Source: Chthonomonas calidirosea T49 (GTDB taxonomy: Bacteria > Armatimonadota > Chthonomonadetes > Chthonomonadales > Chthonomonadaceae). From it: a DNA stretch of 64,000 nucleotides. The DNA lies in NCBI RefSeq assembly GCF_000427095.1, contig NC_021487.1:682001-746000 (forward strand). The letters are read 5' to 3'. The number at the start of each line of letters is the position of its first letter. The stretch's first letter is position 1. The translations under genes and the position numbers were made by a program. Below the pieces are notes generated by a model, which saw nothing but the letters and a program-made list of their open reading frames with translations, was not told the DNA's origin and ran no database searches. Below are positions 52,499-61,225 of this stretch, one piece after another.

Positions 52499-53650
52499 CT
52501 AACGGGTTAGCGCTACGATCTTCTCGGCTGCCTCGGGCATCGTCGCCGCTGGCGTAATACCCTCTTGTGCAAGGATGGCCGCTCCCTCTTCAGCTCGCGT
52601 ACCGGCCAAACGAACCACTAAAGGCACCTTCACCTCTAATGAATTCTTGGCCATTACAATGCCTTTGGCAACTTCATCGCAGCGCGTGATCCCGCCAAAA
52701 ATATTGATTAAAACGCCGCGAACCTGCGGGTCGGAAAGCACAATGCCCAAGCAGGTCTTCACCCGCTCCGACTGCGCCCCACCTCCAACATCCAAAAAGT
52801 TGGCAGGGCGGCCTCCAGCTCTTTGAACGGCATCCATTGTTGCCATCGTTAGCCCTGCTCCATTGCAAATAATTCCTACTTCCCCCTTAAGCCGTACATA
52901 GGCGATATCGAGACGATGGGCCTGGGCCTCTAAAGGGTCTTCCTCGCTCTCCTCGGCGAAAGCGGCCAGATCGGGATGCCGAAAGAGCGCGCTGTCGTCT
53001 ATCTCGATTTTGGCATCGGCCGCTAAAACACGTCCATCTTCCGTTACGGCCAAGGGGTTGATCTCGGCTAAGGATGCATCCACCCCCACAAAAGCGTTCA
53101 AAAGTCCACGGAGTGGACCAACTAAACGATTGACCAAAACAGGGTCCAAACCCGCCTTATAGCAGGCCTGCCTAATCTCAAAATCGTGAGGGCCTTCCAA
53201 TGGGTCAATGGGTAGGCGCACCACTGCTTCTGGCTCCTCCGCTGCCACCGTCTCAATATCCATACCCCCTCTAGCGCTCACAATAAGCACGTTGCATCTA
53301 CTAACCCTATCCGGCACGACCCCAGCATAGATCTCCTGCTGAATGCTTATCGGCTCCTCAATGAGAAGTTTCTCTACTTTCAAACCCGCCGGCGCTTGGT
53401 GGGTCTTTAAGAGCATTCCCAGCATCTGTTGGGCCAACCTCTCTGCCTCTTCCGGTGACGAGGCAATACGGATACCGCCAGCCTTTCCTCGGCCCCCCGT
53501 ATGCACCTGTGCTTTTAAAACCCCCTTGCCACCTAATTGGGCGACCTTCTCGCGCACCTCCTCCGGCTTAAAGGCTACACCGGCGTTACGCGGAATAGGA
53601 ACCCCGAAGCGGGCTAAAACCTCCTTCGCTTGATACTCATGTATCTTCAC
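52499..53650 (-). CDS. sucC: Succinyl-CoA synthetase, ADP-forming, beta subunit
   Basis: ATP-grasp subunit of the citric-acid-cycle enzyme converting succinyl-CoA to succinate with ATP formation. The 383-residue protein has the family start MKIHEYQAKEVLARFGVPIP, the ATP-binding GGKGVLKAQVHTGGRGKAGG, EINPLAVTEDGRVLAADAKI and the C-terminal phosphohistidine-facing region NGAGLTMATMDAVQRAGG with ANFLDVGGGA. Full length compared with E. coli SucC (388). The alpha subunit gene sucD is not adjacent in either direction, which is uncommon; the neighbours are a TPR protein and an rRNA methyltransferase. Confidence 0.97.
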   Translation of the reverse strand: MKIHEYQAKEVLARFGVPIPRNAGVAFKPEEVREKVAQLGGKGVLKAQVHTGGRGKAGGIRIASSPEEAERLAQQMLGMLLKTHQAPAGLKVEKLLIEEPISIQQEIYAGVVPDRVSRCNVLIVSARGGMDIETVAAEEPEAVVRLPIDPLEGPHDFEIRQACYKAGLDPVLVNRLVGPLRGLLNAFVGVDASLAEINPLAVTEDGRVLAADAKIEIDDSALFRHPDLAAFAEESEEDPLEAQAHRLDIAYVRLKGEVGIICNGAGLTMATMDAVQRAGGRPANFLDVGGGAQSERVKTCLGIVLSDPQVRGVLINIFGGITRCDEVAKGIVMAKNSLEVKVPLVVRLAGTRAEEGAAILAQEGITPAATMPEAAEKIVALTR

Positions 53651-53676
53651 TTCACCACTTCCCTTCTATTGAAAAA

Positions 53677-54582
53677 CTAGACGCCGCCCGTCCGGCGCGA
53701 AATCAGACGCATGTCTATTAACACGAAACAGTAGTAGAGCAACGCCAACAACGCTACTCCTAGCAATCCCACGGTTATCCCACGGGAATGGGGCACTAGC
53801 CATAGGAGAATAGCCAGCAGAATGGCATCTATCACGAAATAGATAAGCCCCCTGATAGTCTCTCCGTAGTAGCAATGCCCAAGTCCGGGCAGCAGCGCCG
53901 AGAGCAACAGCCCCACGAAGGGATGTTTCTCCACGTCCTCGGTGATCACCGCGCCCCAATCTTGCTGCTTTACCAAAAGATCGCCAAACTTTTTCTCCGC
54001 TGAAGCGCGCCTCGGATCGGCCAGCGTGGCACGATAGTAGGCCGCCATCGCCTCGTCCACGCGACCTAGCCCCTGGAGAATATCGCCTAACAGCTCCAAA
54101 CCCAAAGCATCTTTTGGGTTTTTAGACAACGCCTCTCGGCATTTGGCCTCGGCCTCCCGATAACGTTCCCGGCGACGTAAAAGCTCGGCTTCACGCTGAA
54201 GGCGTTCAGCCTCATACTTCTCTTGTAAAGTCGCCTCACGAAAGTCGGGCAAACCTAAATCTATCTTCTTGACCGCCTCCGCCTGAGCCTCGATCTTGCG
54301 CGCAATAAGCTCGCTTAACGAGACTTCAGCTCCCGATCCTCTCGTCGTTTGGCTAGCCCCGGTAGGCGACGACCCGTCGTTGCCAGGTCCGCCCGCTACC
54401 AGAAGCTTTTTGGCCTGCTCCGGTGTAATGCCCTGCTGTATCAGCTCTTGAGCTACCTCTAAAACCCGCTCATCCATTGGCGGCGAAGCCTTTATCTCCG
54501 GCCCGTGCAAGGGCGACATCGCCTGAGTCCGCTCAGTACTACTCGACGGTGTCTTGGTGTCGTGTTCTTCGTTGGGACTCAT
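53677..54582 (-). CDS. TPR protein with C-terminal membrane helices
   Basis: A 301-residue protein. The first 50 residues are Ser/Pro-rich; ERVLEVAQELIQQGITPEQA (about 38-57) is a UBA-like helical hairpin; about 130-215 hold two TPR units (AELLRRRERYREAEAKCREA and LGLELLGDILQGLGRVDEAM); and three membrane helices follow (FVGLLLSALLPGLGHCYYGE, GLIYFVIDAILLAILLWLVP, VGLLGVALLALLYYCFVLID). The start at 54582 has GGAGGGG four bases upstream and overlaps rsfS by 44 bases. Role unknown; possibly an assembly platform at the inner membrane. Confidence 0.8.
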   Translation of the reverse strand: MSPNEEHDTKTPSSSTERTQAMSPLHGPEIKASPPMDERVLEVAQELIQQGITPEQAKKLLVAGGPGNDGSSPTGASQTTRGSGAEVSLSELIARKIEAQAEAVKKIDLGLPDFREATLQEKYEAERLQREAELLRRRERYREAEAKCREALSKNPKDALGLELLGDILQGLGRVDEAMAAYYRATLADPRRASAEKKFGDLLVKQQDWGAVITEDVEKHPFVGLLLSALLPGLGHCYYGETIRGLIYFVIDAILLAILLWLVPHSRGITVGLLGVALLALLYYCFVLIDMRLISRRTGGV

Positions 54583-54958
54583 GTTGCCCCTCCAATAATC
54601 TCTCTATGGAGATACGTGGCGCTGCCGACCAGAACGACTCGATGTCGTAAAAAGCTCGCTGCTCAGCTGCCATAATATGCGCTACAACATCTCCATAATC
54701 CAGTAATATCCAAGTAGCCTCCTGATATCCCTCGACGCGCAACTTGCGCAGACCACGCTCCTCCATCTTCTCTTCTACTTTATCAGCAATGGCCCGAATT
54801 TGGATCGATGACTTTCCAGTGCAGATAAAAAAATAGTCTGCAATAATCGTTAGATCGCGCAGATCGAGGGCTACCATCTCCTCTGCCTTCACGGAATCGG
54901 CAGCGCTGGCAATAACTCGTAACTTCTCTTCGGCTGTAATGACACCCGTTTTTTTCAT
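54539..54958 (-). CDS. rsfS: Ribosome silencing factor RsfS
   Basis: Binds ribosomal protein uL14 and blocks subunit joining in stationary phase. The 139-residue protein has the family core LDLRDLTIIADYFFICTGKS, IRAIADKVEEKMEERGLRK, VEGYQEATWILLDYGDVVAH and MAAEQRAFYDIESFW. The C-terminal 25 residues are an unconserved Arg/His/Gln tail that overlaps the following gene by 44 bases. It lies downstream of nadD by 62 bases, the conserved nadD-rsfS order found widely in bacteria. Confidence 0.97.
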   Translation of the reverse strand: MKKTGVITAEEKLRVIASAADSVKAEEMVALDLRDLTIIADYFFICTGKSSIQIRAIADKVEEKMEERGLRKLRVEGYQEATWILLDYGDVVAHIMAAEQRAFYDIESFWSAAPRISIERLLEGQHESQRRTRHQDTVE

Positions 54959-55020
54959 AAATCCACCGGATAACCTTTCCGCTCTGCTAATATAGACGCC
55001 CTGCGCCTCTCACGCGTTCC

Positions 55021-55611
55021 TCACTTATAAAGCCGATGTTTCCGAATATACTCTACCACACCGTCTGGTGTTAGGTAGCGAATAGGTAGGTTATGGCGAA
55101 CCCGATGGCGGAGTTCAGTAGAAGAGATGTCGAGCATGGTGGAACCGAGCAACAGAATGTTTTCTAGATACTCCAACGGCAAGCGATCGCGCAGACGATT
55201 GAGCGAATACCCAGGACGAGCTGCTGCGATGAACCGCGCCATCCGCATCACGTCCGAATGCCGATGCCAAGTCAGCAGATCACATATAGCATCAATTCCG
55301 GTAATGTAAAAAAACTCATCCTGTGGATATTGCTCGCGCAGACTGATCAAAGTATCTATCGTATAGGAGACTCCACCTCTCTCAATCTCAATAGGAGAGC
55401 ATTCGAACGCCGAATTGCCATGAATGCCAATAACTGTCATTGCATAACGATGTTTTGCTGGGGTGATCTCCTCATTTTTCTTGTGCGGCGGAATGCCGGC
55501 CGGCACAAAAAGGATCTTATCTAACCGAAAGCGGACACGCGCCTCCTCAGCTACAAACAGATGCCCATAATGAATCGGGTCGAAAGTGCCTCCGATAATT
55601 CCCAATCGCAT
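55021..55611 (-). CDS. nadD: Nicotinate-mononucleotide adenylyltransferase NadD
   Basis: Adenylates nicotinate mononucleotide on the way to NAD. The 196-residue protein has GIIGGTFDPIHYGHLFVAEE at its N-terminus (nucleotidyltransferase HxGH site), FVPAGIPPHKKNEEITPAKH, and the C-terminal ISSTELRHRVR that closes the active site. The ATG at 55611 is preferred; an in-frame GTG at 55626 would overlap the upstream deacetylase gene and add five residues. It precedes rsfS in a conserved arrangement. Confidence 0.96.
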   Translation of the reverse strand: MRLGIIGGTFDPIHYGHLFVAEEARVRFRLDKILFVPAGIPPHKKNEEITPAKHRYAMTVIGIHGNSAFECSPIEIERGGVSYTIDTLISLREQYPQDEFFYITGIDAICDLLTWHRHSDVMRMARFIAAARPGYSLNRLRDRLPLEYLENILLLGSTMLDISSTELRHRVRHNLPIRYLTPDGVVEYIRKHRLYK

Positions 55612-55618
55612 AGCCCTC

Positions 55619-57151
55619 TTACCCACCCCTTAACATCGTGAGGGCATGATCGTTTTTATTAGCGGGCTTCACAGAGAGCAAGCACATGCCGCTTTGATCG
55701 ATGAGAACCCGCGACAGATAGGCTTTAACTCCAAAACTAATATTCGCTACTTGCCTATTCCCTGTCTCTTGCTCCAGCAATCGCCAAGGCAACACCACCG
55801 TCAGATGCCGTCCATCCACACGCACCCAGCCGCCTTCTGGCAGCGCTTGGTTGGTCACCGGCAGCCTTAGACGAAGGGCTGTTGCCGCAGAGTGCCCATC
55901 CTCATCAAAAGCCCGCAATTGCAATACGTACCGATAACGAGCGCTGACCGGCTGACAGAACTCTAAATCGAGGCAAAGCGTTTCTCCTCTTCGGCATGCA
56001 CAGACCGCCCGTAGATCAGCACCGCCCTCTAGCGTTCGTAGCAGATTATCTCCAACGGCATCGAGAAAGACGGGAGTCGTTGCCTGCCACCAATGCCCTC
56101 CGTTGCCCCCTGATGCTAATCGCGTACGCCCTTCCAACTGTGGCAAGGTCTCGTTAGGCAACACCCCGAAAAGCTCGGTACGACGCGCAAAAGAGGTTAA
56201 AAACCTCGCCATCATCATCGTTTGACTATGATAGGCCTCGATCCCCTCCAGTTTTCGTCGTTCCTGCACCACGGTTAGGGGCAACGACATCCATTGGGTA
56301 CCAAGATGCAACATACCGCGTGGCGGAATTAGCGGAAAAGTTAAGGCGATCCCCTGAGGCTGAGGCCAATCGCCACGATGCACCAGATAGTGTACCAAAA
56401 GCACCCGATCAGCCCAATTTACCGTGCTTGGCTGCCGCCTTAACTCCTCAAGGGCTAGCGACACGAAATAGGAGGCCGCTCGATGATCGGGATGATCCTC
56501 TTGCGGGTCGGTAACCGCAATAAGGTTGGGCTGGAAATCGCGCATTATCTGCTCTATGGCCTTTAAAAGCTTGATGCCGCAGTAGGGTGCATTGGGGTAC
56601 AGCGCTTTAGAGTAGGGCACTCTATTTGCCCGTGTGTAAGGAGAGGTGTAGAGTCGCTCCGGCGTCCAGAAATCCAGCCAAAGCTTCTCTAAACCCTGAT
56701 CAGGGTAGCCAAGAAAGAGTACATTGTTTGCTGAAAGACCAAGTTTAGAGAGCGCCGTTAACGACTCTTGCTGGCGATGAGCGGCAAACTGGAGGAAGTC
56801 TGCTGGCCCCACGCGCATCTTGTGGGTGTCACACTCCACTGCGGTACGAAACCCATCGCCATTGGTTAAAATAACGACCTTCACCCGTCCACCGGCTGCA
56901 AGAGTCTGTTGGATAAGCCCAGCACACCCTAATGTCTCATCATCCGGATGAGGCGCAAACACCAACAGCCGTGTTTGGGCGGTCGGTGCTGACATTCGAG
57001 GCAGATGCAGCTCGGCAAAATTCGCATTGGCCTCGTGTTCATGCCAAAGGAGCGCTAAACAAACCCCACCCATATAAACGCAGGGTAAGGCGATTAACAT
57101 AAGTAGATAGCGCACGCAGAAGCGCACACGCTGTATGGGGTTCAATGTCAC
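55619..57151 (-). CDS. LmbE/PIG-L family deacetylase with membrane anchor and C-terminal sandwich
   Basis: Zinc-dependent N-acetylglucosaminyl deacetylase superfamily member, about 510 residues. After one N-terminal membrane helix (YLLMLIALPCVYMGGVCLALLW, about 16-37) the catalytic domain has the metal motif APHPDDETLGCAG and, near residue 230, the further His/Asp cluster DPQEDHPDHRAASYF. About residues 360-500 form a sandwich-like domain. The start is probably the GTG at 57151 with GGAGG eleven bases upstream; the frame is open to a TTG at 57235. The tRNA-Ser gene lies 115 bases before it. The active site probably faces the periplasm and acts on a sugar or glycolipid. Confidence 0.85.
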   Translation of the reverse strand: MTLNPIQRVRFCVRYLLMLIALPCVYMGGVCLALLWHEHEANANFAELHLPRMSAPTAQTRLLVFAPHPDDETLGCAGLIQQTLAAGGRVKVVILTNGDGFRTAVECDTHKMRVGPADFLQFAAHRQQESLTALSKLGLSANNVLFLGYPDQGLEKLWLDFWTPERLYTSPYTRANRVPYSKALYPNAPYCGIKLLKAIEQIMRDFQPNLIAVTDPQEDHPDHRAASYFVSLALEELRRQPSTVNWADRVLLVHYLVHRGDWPQPQGIALTFPLIPPRGMLHLGTQWMSLPLTVVQERRKLEGIEAYHSQTMMMARFLTSFARRTELFGVLPNETLPQLEGRTRLASGGNGGHWWQATTPVFLDAVGDNLLRTLEGGADLRAVCACRRGETLCLDLEFCQPVSARYRYVLQLRAFDEDGHSAATALRLRLPVTNQALPEGGWVRVDGRHLTVVLPWRLLEQETGNRQVANISFGVKAYLSRVLIDQSGMCLLSVKPANKNDHALTMLRGG

Positions 57152-57266
57152 GCGGGAGGGTTCCTCCAATTCAACCCACAGCTGTTTCGGGGAGCTGAAT
57201 GCTGCCTCACTTTCCTCTATACCCCGAAACAACAAATGCTTACACCAACTAGGGACGATAGCGAAG

Positions 57267-57356
57267 CGGAGTGAGAGGGATTCGAACCCTCGAATGGTCT
57301 TTCGACCATTACACGATTTCCAGTCGTGCTCCTTAGGCCAGCTCGGACATCACTCC
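57267..57356 (-). tRNA. tRNA-Ser(GGA)
   Basis: Ninety bases fold as a class II tRNA: acceptor stem GGAGTGA with TCACTCC, anticodon arm ACGACTGGAAATCGT with anticodon GGA, a long variable arm (TGGTCGAAAGACCA) and T-arm GAGGGTTCGAATCCCTC. Discriminator is G, as expected for Ser. The 3' CCA is not encoded. A full-consensus promoter lies 17 bases upstream, on the minus strand. Confidence 0.97.
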
Positions 57357-57372
57357 GTACATCGTTGCTTTT

Positions 57373-57403
57373 ATTATACACTCAACCCTAGGGAACCTGT
57401 CAA
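57373..57403 (-). promoter_or_regulatory. Consensus promoter of tRNA-Ser
   Basis: On the minus strand TTGACA (57398-57403) and TATAAT (57373-57378) both match the sigma-70 consensus at all six positions, with a 19-base spacer (two longer than optimal). The start would fall near 57366, about ten bases before the mature tRNA end. No terminator is seen after the tRNA, so readthrough into the deacetylase operon is possible. Confidence 0.8.
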
Positions 57404-57477
57404 ACAGACGGACAAGCAAAAATATGGGCTTCCTTCTCAAGCGGCCATCGAGCCTGCTTTTGAGACTATGACTATCT

Positions 57478-60400
57478 ATGATTCGACAGCATATTCATGT
57501 TTTGAGTAGAATCGCAGTTGCTATGGAACCCGTAGACACGCCGATGGCCGCACTACAATCGCTCGGCATCGAAGACCCACACCAAGCTTTCCAGCGCCTT
57601 ACCCAGCTTGCCGGTCGGGGCGTCACCGATGACGATCTGGAGCGCCTCTACCCAATTCTGTTTAGAGCGCTTCATGAAAGCCCCGACCCAAATCGCTCTC
57701 TCCTCGCCTTTTGTCGCTGGTTTGAGGCCACTGGTAATCCCATCGCCTATCTGAATCTGCTCTCTGCTCATCCCGTTGCCCTCGAAATCTTCTGCATCGT
57801 TACCGGCAGTAGTCAGGTCTTTGCCGATCTACTCGTACGTCAGCCAGAATGCTTTGAACTTATTGCCGACCCAGGTCAGCGTGGCGAAAGGCGTCCGGTC
57901 GCGACACTTACACGCGAGATTCGTAACCTTGTAGAGGCCTGCCGCTACCCTGAACTGAAACGAGAGGCCCTGCGACGATGGAAAGCACGCGAGATGCTTC
58001 GCATCGGCGTGCGCGATCTCGCGGGCATTGCCAGCCTAGCGGAGACCGCCCGCGCCTTCTCCGACCTAGCTGACGCTTGCCTGCAAGCGGCCCTCGACAT
58101 CGCTTACACCACCTTACCAAAGCTGGCGCAGCCTCCTCCCTCCTTTGCGATCATCGCTATGGGCAAATTGGGTGGCCGCGAACTGAACTACAGCAGTGAC
58201 ATAGACTTGATGTTTGTTCATGCCGACGATCTGCCTGAAACCCTTCTTCTCGAGGATGGGACCTCTATCAATGCACTTGCTTGGCTCAACCGCCTTGCCG
58301 AAACCCTTATCAAAATCCTAGCCGAAGAGGGCGCCCACGGTCATGTGTTTCGTGTGGACATGCGCCTTCGCCCAGAAGGCCGTTTTGGCCCCCTTGTTCG
58401 CTCACTCTCAGCCTATCGCTTCTACTATGAAAACTGGGCGGAGCCTTGGGAGCTACAGGCGCTGATCAAAGCCCGCTTTGTTGCCGGCAACCGGGCTCTT
58501 GGCGAAGAGTTCCATCGCCTGATCACTCCCTTCGTCTATAATCCCTTCCCGCCTCCAGAGCTTATCGCCTCTATCGTCGAAAACAAGCGCCGTATCGAAC
58601 GCAAATGCGCTCTTGAAAGACAAACCGAAAGCAATATCAAAGTAGGCTACGGTGGCATTCGCGATATTGAGTTCATTGTTCAACGCCTTCAGCTTCTTCA
58701 CGGCGGCAAACTACCCTCTCTACGCACGTCAAATACCCTTCAAGCGCTTCAACGCCTCCATCAAGCCGGTGTTTTGTCCAAAGAAACTCATCGCGATCTG
58801 GCCGAGGACTACGTCTTTTTAAGAACTTTGGAGCATCGTCTTCAACTGCTTCACGGCCACCAAACCCAAACACTCCCTCCCCCGCACTCACCCGAACGTC
58901 TGCGCCTAGCGCGTCGAATGGGTTTTGACTCGTCGGACGCTTTTGAAACGGAGCTGGCCCAACGACGTAGCCGCGTGCATACCTATCTTCAGAATCTGTT
59001 CTATGGAGAAATGCCGCTCTCAAGTCCTCCAGCCACTGCGGGGTCCGATCTTGCCATCCTCCTTGACACCATAGACAGCCCGGCCTCTCACGACCAGCTC
59101 ATTCAACTTCTCCAAGGGCATGGCTTCCACCATCCGGAAAAGCTTATCCCTCTGCTGCAGATGCCGATGCGAGGAAATGAATATGGGGGTATGCCCCCCG
59201 ATACCCCCATCGAGTTCAAGAATATCGCAGCGCGTCTTCTCGAAATGGCCGCTCGAGCTCCTAATCCCGATGCCGCACTCTTTGGCTTCGAGGCTCTCGC
59301 CATCGCTGTGCCCAACCGCGCTCAGCTCTATGCCGCCTGCGATGACAGCCCACAGATGTTGGATAAACTGTTGCGACTTGCCGGAGGCTCTCCCCCGTTG
59401 TTTCAGCGCCTAGTCAGGCATCAAGAATGGCTAGAAAGTCTCATTAACCCTGAAGAGGAATCGCGTGACTGGTGGGCACCTCTGCTAAAACTACAAGGCT
59501 ACAGCGCTCAAATAGAGGCATTAGCCACCAATCTCGAAAGACAATGGCTTGAGATCGGCGCACGAGATATTTGGGGCGAGGTGGATGTGCTCGAAGTGCA
59601 ACACCGCTTAACGCAACTCGCTGAACAGACGATCCAGATACTATTGGAACTCTGCGCCCAAGAACTTCTAACCCGCAATAGTGCCGATACACGGCAAGTG
59701 CTTGCCCCATTAGCTGTATTTGGCCTGGGGAAGTTGGGCGGGCAAGAGCTAGGGTACGCCAGCGATTGGGATGTCATTTTCCTCTATGACGAATCTTTCC
59801 TCCACGATACGGCTCGGTCGCAGACCCTACAGCAAGCCATCGAGCTCTTTGAAGAGGCTATAGCCCATCTCACGACACATAATTTGCCGATCGCACTCGA
59901 TTTGCGACTTCGTCCTTGGGGAAAAGATGGGACGCTGGTCACAAGCCCGAAAGCTCTGTATCACTATCACAAAACGAGCGGTGAAATTTGGGAGAAGCAG
60001 GCGCTCCTAAAAGCGCGTTTCGTCGCTGGTAACGCCAAACAGGGGGCCTACGCGACCCAAGTTCTGCAGGCGATCAGTTACCCTAACCCCTTCCCCAAAA
60101 ACTACACCGACGCCATGCGCACCATGAAGCATCGTATCGAAACAGAGCGTCTTGAACCACATCTTCGTACCAGTGACCTAAAGCTCGGTCACGGCGGCCT
60201 ACTCGACATCGAATGGCTTGCCCAATGGCTCCAAATGCAGTATGGACGCCGCAATCCCAGCCTACGATGCCCGAATACCGTGCAAACACTCGGCCATCTC
60301 GCCGACGCGCATCTCCTCGATAACGCCGAAGCCGATGTGCTCATCGCCACCTATCTGCAGCTCGCACGTGCACGAAATGCCCTCTGGCTCTATACCGGCC

Positions 60401-60561
60401 GATCGCAAGATCGGCTTCCAGAAGATAAAATATCTGTATGTGCACTGGCTCGACTTCTTGGCTATGTGGACGATCAAGAAGGTTCACAAGCCCTAAACGA
60501 TATCCGTAGTGCGATGAAGGAAGCCCGTCGCATTTTCGAAAGCCGATTCTATGCCGACTAG
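57478..60561 (+). CDS. glnE: Bifunctional glutamine synthetase adenylyltransferase/adenylyl-removing enzyme
   Basis: Controls glutamine synthetase by adding and removing AMP on a tyrosine. The 1027-residue protein has two nucleotidyltransferase halves: the N-terminal, adenylyl-removing half with GKLGGRELNYSSDIDLMFV (Asp241, Asp243) and the C-terminal, adenylylating half with GKLGGQELGYASDWDVIFL (Asp763, Asp765); each is followed by a family helix with RFVAGN. Length is similar to E. coli GlnE (946). Either 57478 or the ATG at 57523 could be the start; neither has a clear ribosome site. The presence of glnE implies a PII-type nitrogen control; glnB and glnA are not in the window. Its 3' end overlaps plsY by 11 bases. 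Confidence 0.95.
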   Translation: MIRQHIHVLSRIAVAMEPVDTPMAALQSLGIEDPHQAFQRLTQLAGRGVTDDDLERLYPILFRALHESPDPNRSLLAFCRWFEATGNPIAYLNLLSAHPVALEIFCIVTGSSQVFADLLVRQPECFELIADPGQRGERRPVATLTREIRNLVEACRYPELKREALRRWKAREMLRIGVRDLAGIASLAETARAFSDLADACLQAALDIAYTTLPKLAQPPPSFAIIAMGKLGGRELNYSSDIDLMFVHADDLPETLLLEDGTSINALAWLNRLAETLIKILAEEGAHGHVFRVDMRLRPEGRFGPLVRSLSAYRFYYENWAEPWELQALIKARFVAGNRALGEEFHRLITPFVYNPFPPPELIASIVENKRRIERKCALERQTESNIKVGYGGIRDIEFIVQRLQLLHGGKLPSLRTSNTLQALQRLHQAGVLSKETHRDLAEDYVFLRTLEHRLQLLHGHQTQTLPPPHSPERLRLARRMGFDSSDAFETELAQRRSRVHTYLQNLFYGEMPLSSPPATAGSDLAILLDTIDSPASHDQLIQLLQGHGFHHPEKLIPLLQMPMRGNEYGGMPPDTPIEFKNIAARLLEMAARAPNPDAALFGFEALAIAVPNRAQLYAACDDSPQMLDKLLRLAGGSPPLFQRLVRHQEWLESLINPEEESRDWWAPLLKLQGYSAQIEALATNLERQWLEIGARDIWGEVDVLEVQHRLTQLAEQTIQILLELCAQELLTRNSADTRQVLAPLAVFGLGKLGGQELGYASDWDVIFLYDESFLHDTARSQTLQQAIELFEEAIAHLTTHNLPIALDLRLRPWGKDGTLVTSPKALYHYHKTSGEIWEKQALLKARFVAGNAKQGAYATQVLQAISYPNPFPKNYTDAMRTMKHRIETERLEPHLRTSDLKLGHGGLLDIEWLAQWLQMQYGRRNPSLRCPNTVQTLGHLADAHLLDNAEADVLIATYLQLARARNALWLYTGRSQDRLPEDKISVCALARLLGYVDDQEGSQALNDIRSAMKEARRIFESRFYAD

Positions 60562-61225
60562 CCTTTTGCCGATACTTCTACTGGTTGGTAGCTACCTAAT
60601 GGGTTCCATCCCCTTTGGCTACATCGTTGTTCGCCTGCTGAAAGGTGTGGATATCCGCACCCTTGGCAGCGGCAACATTGGCATGACGAACGTATGGCGC
60701 ATCTGCGGTAAGGGGCCTGGCCTTGCCGTATTTCTACTCGACGTCCTTAAAGGCGCAATTCCACCGCTACTGGCCTCTCAATGGCATCTTTCTTCACTCT
60801 ATCAGGTGCTCGCAGGGCTGTTTGCTATTATTGGGCATAACTACTGCGTCTGGCTTGGCTTTCGAGGAGGCAAGGGCATCGCGACAAGCGCCGGTGCTCT
60901 CATCGGCATCGCCCCCAAAGTGATCCTTCCAGAATTCGCTGTCTTTTTTGCCGTCCTGCTGGCTTTTCGCTATGTCTCTTTAGCCTCCATTAGTATCGCT
61001 ATCGCACTGCCGATCTGGACTGCCCTCTTCTACCCTCACGACTCGCCACGCCTCTTTTTCAGCTTGGCCGCCGGCCTGCTCGCTCTTTATCGCCATAAAC
61101 CGAATATGCAACGGCTACGCGCTGGCACAGAGCCGCGTGTTCCCCTACGAATTCCCAAACGATCCGCTGCAACCGCGTCTAGCGTAGACGATGCGACCTC
61201 ATCCGATCCCTCCCAAAGCCCATGA
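60551..61225 (+). CDS. plsY: Acyl-phosphate glycerol-3-phosphate acyltransferase PlsY
   Basis: Inner-membrane enzyme that transfers an acyl group from acyl-phosphate to glycerol-3-phosphate, the first step of phospholipid synthesis. The 224-residue protein has the three family signatures: GSIPFGYIVVRLLKG, GSGNIGMTNVWRICGKGPG and GHNYCVWLGFRGGKGIATSAG, with about five membrane helices. The C-terminal 30 residues are basic and Ser/Thr-rich and go beyond the family core. It overlaps glnE by 11 bases and its TGA overlaps the priA ATG (ATGA). Its partner PlsX is not in the window. Confidence 0.97.
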   Translation: MPTSLLPILLLVGSYLMGSIPFGYIVVRLLKGVDIRTLGSGNIGMTNVWRICGKGPGLAVFLLDVLKGAIPPLLASQWHLSSLYQVLAGLFAIIGHNYCVWLGFRGGKGIATSAGALIGIAPKVILPEFAVFFAVLLAFRYVSLASISIAIALPIWTALFYPHDSPRLFFSLAAGLLALYRHKPNMQRLRAGTEPRVPLRIPKRSAATASSVDDATSSDPSQSP

